From the NCBI RefSeq assembly GCF_014203595.1, contig NZ_JACHJK010000010.1, positions 124,001 through 188,000 of the forward strand: 64,000 nt of DNA, read 5' to 3'. Shown here piece by piece: positions 1 through 7,997 of the stretch; position 1 is the stretch's first letter; each line of letters begins with the position of its first letter. The notes under the pieces are model-generated. The model was not told where the DNA came from. It worked only from the letters and a program-made list of their open reading frames with translations, and did not search any database. The translations under genes were made by a program, and so were the position numbers. This DNA comes from Streptomyces echinatus (GTDB taxonomy: Bacteria; Actinomycetota; Actinomycetes; Streptomycetales; Streptomycetaceae).

Positions 1-464
1 AGCACGGCGTGCGGGTGACGCGGGTGTTCCTCGGCGCGCAGCTGCTCGGCACCGCCGCCGAGCGGAGCGCCGCCATCGCCGGTCTGACGAGACGCGACGA
101 CGCGGAGATCGCGGCGGGGCTGACCGCGGACAGCGGCTACACGGAGCTCGCCGAACTGAACGAGCGGCACGCCGAGCACATCGGTGCCGCCTACCGGCAC
201 GACTGCGTGGCCGCGCACCGCTACTTCCTGGCTGCCCTGGAATCCCCGCCGCCGGTGAAGCTGTCGGTGCCCGTCTCGGTGGTCGTCGCCGCCGACGACC
301 CGCACACGGCCGGTCATGCCGAACGTCACCGCGACTGGCTGCTCCTGGCCGAGCACGTCGATCTGCACGAGCTGGCCGACGGAGGCCACTACTTCCTCCG
401 CACCCGCCCGGCCGAGGCGGCGCAGGCCGTCCTGAGCGCGGCCGTACCCCTGGCCTCCACCTGA
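1..464 (+). CDS. Type II thioesterase, C-terminal part (5' end outside window)
   Basis: The frame is open from the first bases, so the gene begins to the left of the window; about 153 C-terminal residues are present. The sequence looks like the lid and C-terminal half of a GrsT/TEII alpha/beta hydrolase, with the late acidic loop (VVVAADDPHT) and a final GGHYFL segment that carries the catalytic His. The serine nucleophile would lie outside the window. Type II thioesterases remove misprimed acyl or aminoacyl groups from carrier proteins of NRPS and PKS lines. The gene is 43 bp upstream of a dioxygenase and Dap synthesis genes on the same strand, which supports an NRPS cluster to the left. Confidence 0.8.
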   Translation, partial: HGVRVTRVFLGAQLLGTAAERSAAIAGLTRRDDAEIAAGLTADSGYTELAELNERHAEHIGAAYRHDCVAAHRYFLAALESPPPVKLSVPVSVVVAADDPHTAGHAERHRDWLLLAEHVDLHELADGGHYFLRTRPAEAAQAVLSAAVPLAST

Positions 465-507
465 GGCCCGTTCCTCCACCCGACGGGCTACCCGAAAGGA
501 AACCGAG

Positions 508-1509
508 ATGCCGTCCTCATCCCTGGCAGCACCGCTCGACGTGGAGCTGCGGCCGGACCGGCCCGCGCTGCTGCGCGTCGACCCGCCGGATGACACCGCG
601 AGCTGGGCGGCCGAGTACCGCGAGGCGTTGCGCGCACTGGTCACCGAGCACGGGGCGCTGATCGTGCGCGGCCTCGGCCTGAAGGACGTGGACCGGGCCG
701 GTGCCGTCCTCGGGCGCCTGTCCGGCGGGCTCATGACGGAGACGGAGGCGTTCGCGCCCCGCGAGGCCGAGGGCCCGGGGCTGTACTCCTCCACGCCCTG
801 GCCGGCCAACCAGCCCATGTGCATGCATCACGAGCTGAGCTACCCGGTGGAGGTGCCCGGCCTGATGCTGTTCGCGTGCCTGACCGCGCCCGAGGAGGGC
901 GGGGCGACGGCGGTGGCCGACGCCGAGCAGGTCCTGCGGGCCCTGCCCGCCGAGCTGACGGAACGGTTCGAGCGGGAGGGCTGGCTGCTGACCCGCACCT
1001 ACAACGAGGAGATCGGGGCGTCCCTGGCGGAGTCGTTCGGCACCGACGACCGCGACGCGATCGAGAGCTACTGCCGTTCCCACGCCATCGACTTCAGCTG
1101 GCGGCCCGACGGCTCCCTGCGCACCGAGCAGCGCCGCGCGGCCGTCGTGCGGCACCCGCTCACGGGCAGGCGCTGCTGGTTCAACCAGATCGCCTTCCTC
1201 AACGAGTGGACGCTGGCCCCCGAGGTGCGCGAGTACCTCGTGGACGAGTACGGCGCCGATGGGCTGCCGTTCAACACCCGCTACGGGGACGGCACCGCGA
1301 TCGGCGAGGACGTCGTCCGGACCGTCAACGTCACGTACGAGGAGCACACCCGGCGCGAGCCCTGGCAGGCCGGTGACCTGATGCTCGTGGACAACATCCG
1401 CACCGCGCACAGCAGGGAGCCGTTCACCGGGGAGCGCCGGGTCCTGGTCGGCATGGCCGAGCCGCGGCGCCTGGCCGACGGCAGCCCCGCCGAAGGGAGC
1501 GGACGATGA
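508..1509 (+). CDS. TauD/SyrP-like Fe(II)/2-oxoglutarate dioxygenase
   Basis: A 333-residue TauD/TfdA-family enzyme. The facial triad is visible: HHE in MHHELSY near residue 109 and a distal His in RTAHSREPF about 19 residues before the Arg of GERRVLVGM, which would bind 2-oxoglutarate. SyrP-type members hydroxylate the beta carbon of an amino acid while it is bound to an NRPS carrier protein, commonly Asp. The ATG is preceded by AAAGGAA at good spacing. The 3' end overlaps the next gene by 4 bases (ATGA), so the pair should be translationally coupled. Placement beside a thioesterase and Dap genes makes beta-hydroxylation of an NRPS-bound residue the best guess; the substrate cannot be read from sequence. 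Confidence 0.82.
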   Translation: MPSSSLAAPLDVELRPDRPALLRVDPPDDTASWAAEYREALRALVTEHGALIVRGLGLKDVDRAGAVLGRLSGGLMTETEAFAPREAEGPGLYSSTPWPANQPMCMHHELSYPVEVPGLMLFACLTAPEEGGATAVADAEQVLRALPAELTERFEREGWLLTRTYNEEIGASLAESFGTDDRDAIESYCRSHAIDFSWRPDGSLRTEQRRAAVVRHPLTGRRCWFNQIAFLNEWTLAPEVREYLVDEYGADGLPFNTRYGDGTAIGEDVVRTVNVTYEEHTRREPWQAGDLMLVDNIRTAHSREPFTGERRVLVGMAEPRRLADGSPAEGSGR

Positions 1510-2576
1510 CCGATCTGCTGTCCAGCACGGCCCACACCGCGGGATCCGAACCGCCCTCGGTTCCGAGCTTCGCGGTGATCTCCGGTGAGCAGGTGAAAAG
1601 AGCGCTGGAGGGGAGCGAGAAAGAGCTCGTGGAGCTGGTCGAGGCCACCTACCGGCTGCACGGTGCCGGGGACTCGGTCAACCCGCCGTCGTACTTCCTG
1701 CGCTTCCCCGACCGTCCGACGGCCCGGATCATCGCGCTGCCGGCCTCCATCGGCGGGTCCGTCCGCGTGGACGGGCTGAAGTGGATCTCCAGCTTCCCGG
1801 AGAACGTGGGCGCCGGGCTCCCACGGGCCTCCGCGGTGCTGATCCTCAACGACCACGACACGGGTTACCCGTTCGCCTGCCTGGAGAGCTCCATCATCAG
1901 CGCGACCCGGACCGCCGCGTCCGCCGCGCTGGCCGCCGACTGGCTCAGCCGCGGCCGGCCCCGGCCCCGCCGCGTCGGGTTCTGCGGTACGGGCCTGATC
2001 GCCCGCTACATCCACACCTTCCTGGCCCGCACCGGCTGGTCGTTCGACGCGATCGGCGTGCACGACGTGTCCGCCGACAGTGCCGAGGGCTTCTGCGGCT
2101 ACCTGCGGCAGACCGGTGCCCCGGAGCCGGTCACCGTCCACGACAGCGCGGAGAACCTCATCCGCTCCAGCGACCTGGTGGTGTTCGCCACCGTCGCGGG
2201 CCGGCCCCACGTCACGACGCCGGGCTGGTTCAAGCACAACCCGCTGGTGCTGCACGTGTCCCTGCGCGACCTCGCCCCCGAGGTCCTGCTCGAGTCGGCG
2301 AACTTCGTCGACGACGTCGAGCACTGCCTGAAGGCGGACACCTCACCGCACCTGGTCGAGCAGCGCACGGGCAACCGTGACTTCCTCAACGGCACCCTCA
2401 ACGACGTCATGCTGGGCCGTGCCGCCCCGCCGCACGACCAGCCGGTGATCTTCTCGCCCTTCGGCCTCGGCGTCCTCGACCTGGCCGTCGGCAAGTACGT
2501 CTACGACCAAGTGGCCCGGGCGGGTCAGCTCCGCCTCATCGACGACTTCTTCCACGATTTGCGCCGGCACGGCTGA
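1506..2576 (+). CDS. SbnB-like 2,3-diaminopropionate biosynthesis dehydrogenase
   Basis: A 356-residue member of the ornithine cyclodeaminase/mu-crystallin family. A Rossmann motif, GFCGTGLIARYIHTF, lies near residues 157-171, after the family's N-terminal substrate domain (GLKWISSFPENVGAGLPRAS). SbnB oxidatively hydrolyses N-(1-amino-1-carboxyethyl)-glutamate to L-2,3-diaminopropionate and 2-oxoglutarate with NAD. The immediately downstream gene encodes the matching SbnA-like synthase, and that pairing separates it from a true ornithine cyclodeaminase. The start overlaps the dioxygenase stop. Confidence 0.85.
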   Translation: MTDLLSSTAHTAGSEPPSVPSFAVISGEQVKRALEGSEKELVELVEATYRLHGAGDSVNPPSYFLRFPDRPTARIIALPASIGGSVRVDGLKWISSFPENVGAGLPRASAVLILNDHDTGYPFACLESSIISATRTAASAALAADWLSRGRPRPRRVGFCGTGLIARYIHTFLARTGWSFDAIGVHDVSADSAEGFCGYLRQTGAPEPVTVHDSAENLIRSSDLVVFATVAGRPHVTTPGWFKHNPLVLHVSLRDLAPEVLLESANFVDDVEHCLKADTSPHLVEQRTGNRDFLNGTLNDVMLGRAAPPHDQPVIFSPFGLGVLDLAVGKYVYDQVARAGQLRLIDDFFHDLRRHG

Positions 2577-2606
2577 GGCCGTAGCCCTGGTATCAGGAGG
2601 CCTGCC

Positions 2607-3632
2607 GTGCCCGTCATCTCCGCACCCCACGCCTTCAACGAAGGAAGCCTCTTCGTCGATCTGGCGTCGATATTCGGATACCGCCTCTACCTCAAGTGCG
2701 AGGGTTTCAACTTCGCCGGCTCCATCAAGCTGAAGGCCGCGAACGAGATGGTGGAGAGCGCCGAGCGGGACGGAAGCCTGACACCGGATTCCATCCTCGT
2801 CGAGTCGTCCTCCGGGAACCTGGGCGTCGCGCTCAGCATGATCGCGGCGAGCAAGGGATACAGGTTTCTGTGCGTGACCGACTGCCGGTGCAATCTGTCG
2901 ACCAAGCTGCTGATGGAGGCCCTCGGCAGCCAGGTCCACGTGGTGACCGACCTGGACGCCAACGGCGGCTTCCTGGGCACGCGGCTCGAGTACGTCCGTT
3001 CGCTGTGCGCCTCCGACGACCGGTACGTGTGGCTCAGCCAGTACACCAACGCCGGGAACTGGCGGGCGCACTACCGCACCACGGCGCCGGAGATCGCCGG
3101 CCAGTTCCCGCGCCTGGACGTGCTGTTCCTGGGGACGGGCACGGCCGGGACGCTGATGGGCTGCGCCCGCTACTTCCGCGAGTGGCACCGGCCGGTGCGG
3201 ATCGTCGCCGTGGACAGCGTCGGCTCGGTGGCCTTCGGCGGCAAGCCCGGCCGCCGGATGATCCCCGGCCTGGGCATGAGCATGCGTCCTCCGCTGCTCG
3301 ACGAGTCGTACGTGGACGAGGTGATCCGCGTGGAGGAGGCCGACACCATCCGCACCTGCCACCGCCTGGCACGACGGGGCTTCCTGTTCGGCGGTTCGAC
3401 GGGGACGGTGGTCAGCGCGGCGACGGACTGGCTGGCGCAGCACGACCGGCACGACCTCACCGCGGTGGCCGTCGCGCCCGACCTCGGCGAGCGCTACCTC
3501 GACACGATCTACCAGACCAACTGGCTGCAGGACCTCTACGGCGAGCACCTTCTCGACTCCGCCGGTCTGGAGTCCTCCTGGGACGAGAAGTCCGCGTCGT
3601 CCCGGACGCCGGAGCACCGCAGAAGGCCGTAG
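2607..3632 (+). CDS. SbnA-like PLP synthase for 2,3-diaminopropionate
   Basis: A 341-residue fold-type II PLP enzyme of the cysteine synthase superfamily. The Schiff-base Lys is probably K41 in NFAGSIKLK; an Asn loop (SSSGNLG) follows, then the phosphate-binding GTGTAGT and the late GGSTGT segment. SbnA condenses O-phosphoserine with glutamate to give the intermediate used by SbnB. The GTG start follows AGGAGG at 6-base spacing. Cysteine synthase is an alternative, but neighbouring sbnB-like and NRPS-related genes favour Dap. The C-terminal 25 residues are polar and probably disordered. A strong hairpin lies 22 bp downstream, so this is the end of the operon. Confidence 0.85.
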   Translation: MPVISAPHAFNEGSLFVDLASIFGYRLYLKCEGFNFAGSIKLKAANEMVESAERDGSLTPDSILVESSSGNLGVALSMIAASKGYRFLCVTDCRCNLSTKLLMEALGSQVHVVTDLDANGGFLGTRLEYVRSLCASDDRYVWLSQYTNAGNWRAHYRTTAPEIAGQFPRLDVLFLGTGTAGTLMGCARYFREWHRPVRIVAVDSVGSVAFGGKPGRRMIPGLGMSMRPPLLDESYVDEVIRVEEADTIRTCHRLARRGFLFGGSTGTVVSAATDWLAQHDRHDLTAVAVAPDLGERYLDTIYQTNWLQDLYGEHLLDSAGLESSWDEKSASSRTPEHRRRP

Positions 3633-3653
3633 GGAGGCCCTGGGCGGTCCACA

Positions 3654-3686
3654 GAGGGGCCCCGGGCACCGTGCCCGGGGCCCCTC
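3654..3686. terminator. Bidirectional terminator hairpin
   Basis: A perfect 15-bp GC stem with a 3-base loop between convergent genes (plus-strand gene ending 3632, minus-strand gene ending 3694). It closes the Dap operon and the MFS operon. Confidence 0.85.
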
Positions 3687-3693
3687 CCCCGGC

Positions 3694-4866
3694 TCAGGAG
3701 TCCACGAGCACGGCGGCCCTGGCCCGCCACGGGATCCAGAAGGCGGTCACCGTGACGATCAGGGCCGAGGCGGCCACCGTGGCCATGCCGAGGGTCAGGC
3801 CGGCCGCGCCCGCGACGAAGCCGATCAGCGCCGGCCCGCCCAGCAGACCGGTGGTACCCATCGCGGCGACCAGGGCGAGGGCGTCGGAGCCGCGTTCGGC
3901 CGCCGCCACGTACACGCACGGGGTGACGGCGGCCGCGCCGAGGCCGACGAGGGCGAAGCCGAGCAGCGTGGGCACCACCCCGCCGGTGAGCAGGGCGAGG
4001 GCCAGGCCGGCGGCGGCCACCGCGCTGCCGGTGCGCACGACGCGGCCGTCACCCCAGCGGGTGCGCCAGCGGTCCGCGCACACGCGGGCCAGGAGCATCA
4101 TCACGGAGACCACCGCGATGCCGAGCGGCGCGACGCTCGCCGACGCCTCGACGACGTCCTTCAGGTAGAGCGTCGACCAGTCGTTCATCGCGCCCTCGGT
4201 GACCGTGCCGAAGGCCATGGCACAGCCCATGAGGAGGGTCGTGCCGGAGGTGAGGGCGCGGCGGACGCTCCGCTTCGGCTCGTCCGCGCCCGCGGAACCC
4301 GGCTCCCGGTGGGTCAGCAGGCCGGGCCGGGCGCCGGCGAGCAGGAGCAGCAGCAGGGCCCCGGCGACCGTGAAGTGGGCCGGGACGGATCCGGTCAGCG
4401 CGGTGACGCCGGAGGCCAGCAGGGCGGCGGCGAGCAGACCGGCGCTGAAGGTGGCGTGCAGCTGGGACATCGCCGTGCGGTCGTACGCCTTCTCCAGCGC
4501 GGCGCCCTGCGCGTTCATGGCGACGTTGAGACAGCCGACGGCGACTCCGTCGGCGCACACGGCGAGCAGCGCCAGCGGGTAGTTCGGTACGGCGGACAGC
4601 GCGGCCAGGACCGCGATCAGGCATCCGGCGGAGGCGAGGGACAGGCTCCGGGAGCCGAGCCGGCGCATCAGGACGGCGACCAGCGGGAAGGAGGCCGCCG
4701 CGCCGGCCCCGCAGGCCATCAGCAGGAGGCCCACCTCGCCCGCGCCCAGGTCCAGCCGGGTCTTCAGCGCGGGCAGGCGGGAGATCCAGGTGCCGTACTG
4801 GAGGCCGAGGAAGCAGAACAGCGCCGCGATGGACCACTTGGCGCGCGGGAAGGCGGGCTCGGACAT
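3694..4866 (-). CDS. MFS transporter (YbjJ-like)
   Basis: A 390-residue protein with about 12 hydrophobic segments and no signal peptide. The N-terminal helix (FCFLGLQYGTWISRLPALK) and the G-rich helices 4-5 (GCLNVAMNAQGAALEKAYD) are like YbjJ-type major facilitator proteins, which are usually small-molecule exporters. It is the last gene of a five-gene minus-strand operon and overlaps the GNAT stop by one base (TGATG). The context suggests export of whatever the four upstream enzymes make, or self-protection against it; the substrate is unknown. Confidence 0.8.
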   Translation of the reverse strand: MSEPAFPRAKWSIAALFCFLGLQYGTWISRLPALKTRLDLGAGEVGLLLMACGAGAAASFPLVAVLMRRLGSRSLSLASAGCLIAVLAALSAVPNYPLALLAVCADGVAVGCLNVAMNAQGAALEKAYDRTAMSQLHATFSAGLLAAALLASGVTALTGSVPAHFTVAGALLLLLLAGARPGLLTHREPGSAGADEPKRSVRRALTSGTTLLMGCAMAFGTVTEGAMNDWSTLYLKDVVEASASVAPLGIAVVSVMMLLARVCADRWRTRWGDGRVVRTGSAVAAAGLALALLTGGVVPTLLGFALVGLGAAAVTPCVYVAAAERGSDALALVAAMGTTGLLGGPALIGFVAGAAGLTLGMATVAASALIVTVTAFWIPWRARAAVLVDS

Positions 4867-5393
4867 CAGACGGCCTCCCGGCCCTGGTACGGGTGGGGTA
4901 CGGCGGCCACCCGGGCCGACATGTAGACCGCGCCGCCGCCGTAGTCGGGCGGGACCGGGGCCGCCGGGTGCGCGTGGTAGCCGTTGGCGCGCCAGAACGG
5001 CTCCTTGCCGGCGACGGCGACCAGGGAGACGGTGGCGAAGCCGCGGGCCCGGGCCACCCCGGTCAGATGGCGCACCAGCCGGGTGCCGAGCCCCCGGCGG
5101 CGCAGCGGAGCGCTCACCACCAGGTCGTGCAGGTGCAGGTTGGTGGTGCGGTGCACGGCCTGTTCCGGGCGGGCCAGGTCGGGGCAGCGGAACCGGGGGT
5201 AGGGCAGGGCGAGGACATAGCCGGCGAGCCGGCCGTCGAGATCGAGGACGAAGCAGGTGCCGGCCGAGGCGCGGGCCCGGGAGCGCAGCAGCCGCTCGCC
5301 CTCGGCCAGGGAGAGGTTCGCGTACGCCTCGCTCTCCAGGGCCACGAGCTGGGGCCAGTCGGCCTCGGTGATGCCCCGTATCAGGTCTCTCAT
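4866..5393 (-). CDS. GNAT-family N-acetyltransferase
   Basis: A 175-residue GNAT protein. The acetyl-CoA pyrophosphate loop is RRRGLGTRL near residues 98-106, preceded by the beta-4 strand LHLHDLVVS and followed by the usual WRANGYH C-terminal segment. It starts one base after the PLP decarboxylase stop, which implies coupled translation. Members acetylate amines of polyamines, amino acids or antibiotics. In this operon it may N-acetylate a diamine made by the decarboxylase; that is inference. Confidence 0.78.
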   Translation of the reverse strand: MRDLIRGITEADWPQLVALESEAYANLSLAEGERLLRSRARASAGTCFVLDLDGRLAGYVLALPYPRFRCPDLARPEQAVHRTTNLHLHDLVVSAPLRRRGLGTRLVRHLTGVARARGFATVSLVAVAGKEPFWRANGYHAHPAAPVPPDYGGGAVYMSARVAAVPHPYQGREAV

Positions 5394-5394
5394 G

Positions 5395-6711
5395 TCAGTG
5401 CTGTCCTTCCGGGGCGCGTGCGCAGACGCACGGCAGCGGGCGGATACCGTTGAACCCCTGGGTCGTGTAGCTGGTGGCGTAGGCGCCGGCGGACAGGATC
5501 CAGACCGGATCGCCGGAGGCCAGGGCGCGGGGCACGCGCACCGGGTGCCGGCCGTCGCCGTAGGCGTCGTCGCTGTCGCAGGTGGGGCCCGCGACGACGG
5601 CCGGCACGTACGCCTCGTCGTCCTCGCCGACGTCGTCCGCCCGGGTGGGGAAGACCAGCCGGTGACGTATCCGGTCCATCTCGTACAGGCCGTTGAACTT
5701 GCCCGTGCTCAGGTACAGCCAGCGGGCGCGGGTCCCGTCGGGCTGGGCCCGCTCGGTCAGCCGGTACACATGGGCCCGGACGGCGCCGTGGTCGGCGACC
5801 AGGTGGCGGCCCGGCTCCATGACGAGGCGGAGCGGGGCGGCGGTCAGGCCGTTCAGCCGCTCCATGCCCTCGCGGATCACCGCGAACATCTTGTCCAGCG
5901 GCGGGTCGAGGGGGTTGCCCCGCCGGTCGAGGTAGCCGCGCGCGGGCAGGCCGCCGCCGAGGTTGACGTGGTCCGGTGCGATGCCCGGCCCGTGCAGCGC
6001 CACGAGCGTCTCGGCGAGCGAGTCCAGGGCCCGCTGCCAGGCCTCGCCGGTCATCTGCTGGGAGCCGACGTGCACGGACAGACCGGCCGGGACGAGGCCG
6101 GCCGCGCGGGCCGTGACCAGGACGCGGACGGCGTCCTCGGGGGCGCAGCCGAACTTGCGGTTCAGGCCCCACAGGGCGCCCTCGCCGGTGGTGGCCAGGC
6201 GGCAGAACACCCGGGCGCCGGGGGCGTGTGCGGCGATCGCGGTGACGTCCTCGACGCTGTCGGTGGCGAAGGTGCGGACGCCCAGGCGGTGGGCCTCGGC
6301 GATGTCGTGGTCGGACTTGACGGTGTTGCCGTAGTGGATGCGGTCGGCGGGGGCGCCGGCGCTCAGTGCCTGCCTGATCTCGGCGGGGCTCGCCGCGTCG
6401 AAGCCGGCGCCGCGCTCGGTGAGGCAGCGGAGGACTTCGTCGACGGGGCAGGCCTTGAGGGCGAAGCGGATGTCCGTACCGGGGAGTTCTGCCAGCAGGG
6501 TGTCGTACTGGTGCTCTATGCCGGTGAGGTCGTAGATGACGCGGTCGGTCTCGGATGCGGCTAGGTGGTGGCCGAGGGTGCCTAGGGGGGTGCCGGGGAA
6601 TGCCGTCGCGCGGGTGCGGGTTTGTTGTCGCTGGTCGCGCCCACCCGGCGGTAGCCGCAGATCAGAACGGGCCCCGCGCCCCTTCGGGGCGCCCGTGTGC
6701 GGGGTGGTCAT
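5395..6711 (-). CDS. Type III-fold PLP decarboxylase (ornithine/lysine decarboxylase-like)
   Basis: A 438-residue alanine-racemase-fold decarboxylase. Visible features are the PLP Lys in RFALKACP, HVGSQQ, the glycine loop NLGGGLP, EPGRHLV, the active-site Cys in GPTCDSDD, and the C-terminal GAYATSYTTQGFNG typical of ornithine decarboxylases. It would decarboxylate ornithine, lysine or a modified diamino acid. The ATG overlaps the previous stop by 4 bases. Residues about 4-37 are encoded by a Streptomyces intergenic repeat rather than by family-conserved sequence; the conserved fold begins near HHLAASETDRVIYDL. No other ATG or GTG exists between 6711 and that point, so the repeat must be translated unless a non-standard start is used. 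Confidence 0.85.
   Translation of the reverse strand: MTTPHTGAPKGRGARSDLRLPPGGRDQRQQTRTRATAFPGTPLGTLGHHLAASETDRVIYDLTGIEHQYDTLLAELPGTDIRFALKACPVDEVLRCLTERGAGFDAASPAEIRQALSAGAPADRIHYGNTVKSDHDIAEAHRLGVRTFATDSVEDVTAIAAHAPGARVFCRLATTGEGALWGLNRKFGCAPEDAVRVLVTARAAGLVPAGLSVHVGSQQMTGEAWQRALDSLAETLVALHGPGIAPDHVNLGGGLPARGYLDRRGNPLDPPLDKMFAVIREGMERLNGLTAAPLRLVMEPGRHLVADHGAVRAHVYRLTERAQPDGTRARWLYLSTGKFNGLYEMDRIRHRLVFPTRADDVGEDDEAYVPAVVAGPTCDSDDAYGDGRHPVRVPRALASGDPVWILSAGAYATSYTTQGFNGIRPLPCVCARAPEGQH
6598..6700 (-). repeat. Streptomyces-type intergenic repeat inside a reading frame
   Basis: On the minus strand this stretch reads as a hairpin of 7 bp (6676-6692, loop TTC) followed by GGCGCGACCAGC-type sequence and CCGCACCCG. 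That order matches a short palindromic repeat I recognise as very common between Streptomyces genes. Here it sits inside the 5' end of the decarboxylase gene and supplies about 34 residues rich in Gly, Arg and Gln. Confidence 0.55.
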
Positions 6712-7997
6712 GTGCGGGCCGCCTTGATCAGGGTCGGCCACGCCTCGGTCAGGTGGGCGAAGTCGTGGATGTCCTGCTCGGCCTGATCGAGTAAGCGGTC
6801 CCGCTGCGTGGCGAGTCGGTCCGCGAAGGCCGCGTACCGTCCGCCCAGCTTCCGGTACGCGGTGTCGACCCGGTCCAGTCGCCAGATGTTCTCGGCGCGG
6901 TCCAGGCTCGTGCTCTCCCGCAGGAACTCCACGACGCGGTCGGGCCGGACCCGCTGCCGGTCGTCCAGCAGGCCGGCGCCCTCGGTGGCCATCCGGTCGT
7001 AGACGTGATGGAAGTACAGCATCGACAGCAGGAACTTCACGAAGCGGGTCTGGTAGGCGAGGAAGCCGGCGTCGGTGCGGCGCTCCGGGGTGTAGAAGTT
7101 CTCGATGTGCCGGTTGTGCAGGATGCCGGGGAGCGTGGCGTCGTGGACCAGGTGGGTGAGGAAGTAGTCGCTGCCGATGGTGTCGGTCGCCGGGGGCAGC
7201 GGCATCACCTCGTACACGTCGCGGTGGAGGGCGATGTTGCACATGTCGATCCGCATGGGGTCGACGAGGGCCAGGGTGGAGTGGTCGCCGGTGAAGGGGG
7301 CCGTGCCCGCCCCGGTGAAGGACTCCTCGACCAGTGCGCGCCGCTGCTCCGCGGAGGCGTCGGCGGGCGCCCACAGGCCGACCACGTCGTGGTAGACGCC
7401 CTCGTCCAGGCTTCTCATCTCGCCGATGTCGACGGAGAGTTCACCGATGAAGGAGGCGCCGGCCAGCGACACGGGACGTCCGGTGTGGGCCGGGTCGAGG
7501 TCGGTGCGGGAGACCGCGGCCGACACCTCGGCGGCCGGGCGGCCCAGCCAGGGCAGCTCGTGGTGGACGGGGAACACCGGCTGTCCGGCATGGGTCTGGT
7601 AGGTGCTGTCGGAGTCCCGGCGGTGCACGGAGTCGCAGCCGAGGGCGGCGGCCAGCAGGAAGGCGCGGTTGGTGCAGGCGCCGTAGGAGACGGCGGACGG
7701 GAGCATGAGACGGAGCAGCCGGCCGGGCTCGGGCAGGCCGGCCCGCCGGACGGCCCGGCGCAGGAAGTCCCGCTGGGCTTCCTCGTCGAGGTGGCGGACG
7801 GTCACGCCGGCCTGCGGGGGCAGGGCGGCGACCGTGCGGGTGTGCGCGGCCCGGGTGCGGTCGTCGGCGGAGTCCAGGATCAGCAGGTGCACGTCGGCAC
7901 CGAACCGGCGGGCGGCGTAGCCGGCCTCGGCGTGCAGGGCGGTGAGGGTGGCGGAGCAGGCCCGGTTGGTGGGCAGGCAGAGGCAGATCCGGTTCAC
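6708..7997 (-). CDS. Conserved actinobacterial GT-A-like protein (possibly DUF6271)
   Basis: A 429-residue protein with a GTG start overlapping the dioxygenase stop by 4 bases. The N-terminus (NRICLCLPTNRACS) and the acidic HRRDSDSTYQ motif near residue 140 look like the nucleotide-sugar and metal-binding parts of a GT-A glycosyltransferase, with DSD in the place of DxD. The second half contains a His-rich segment (LHNRHIENFYTPERRTDAG) and is not familiar to me. I recall homologues labelled DUF6271 beside PhyH and PLP genes, but the number is from memory. A glycosyl or similar transfer in the operon's pathway is plausible but unproven. Confidence 0.6.
   Translation of the reverse strand: MNRICLCLPTNRACSATLTALHAEAGYAARRFGADVHLLILDSADDRTRAAHTRTVAALPPQAGVTVRHLDEEAQRDFLRRAVRRAGLPEPGRLLRLMLPSAVSYGACTNRAFLLAAALGCDSVHRRDSDSTYQTHAGQPVFPVHHELPWLGRPAAEVSAAVSRTDLDPAHTGRPVSLAGASFIGELSVDIGEMRSLDEGVYHDVVGLWAPADASAEQRRALVEESFTGAGTAPFTGDHSTLALVDPMRIDMCNIALHRDVYEVMPLPPATDTIGSDYFLTHLVHDATLPGILHNRHIENFYTPERRTDAGFLAYQTRFVKFLLSMLYFHHVYDRMATEGAGLLDDRQRVRPDRVVEFLRESTSLDRAENIWRLDRVDTAYRKLGGRYAAFADRLATQRDRLLDQAEQDIHDFAHLTEAWPTLIKAART

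Noticed and set aside
517..1410. Long antisense frames opposite the dioxygenase and many other genes
   Set aside because: They are antisense shadows caused by high GC at third positions, have no family features, and lie fully inside recognised genes.
5395..7374. A 659-codon frame extending the decarboxylase upstream
   Set aside because: Codons before 6711 are an out-of-frame reading of the GT-A-like gene; the ATG at 6711 with a 4-base overlap is the natural start.
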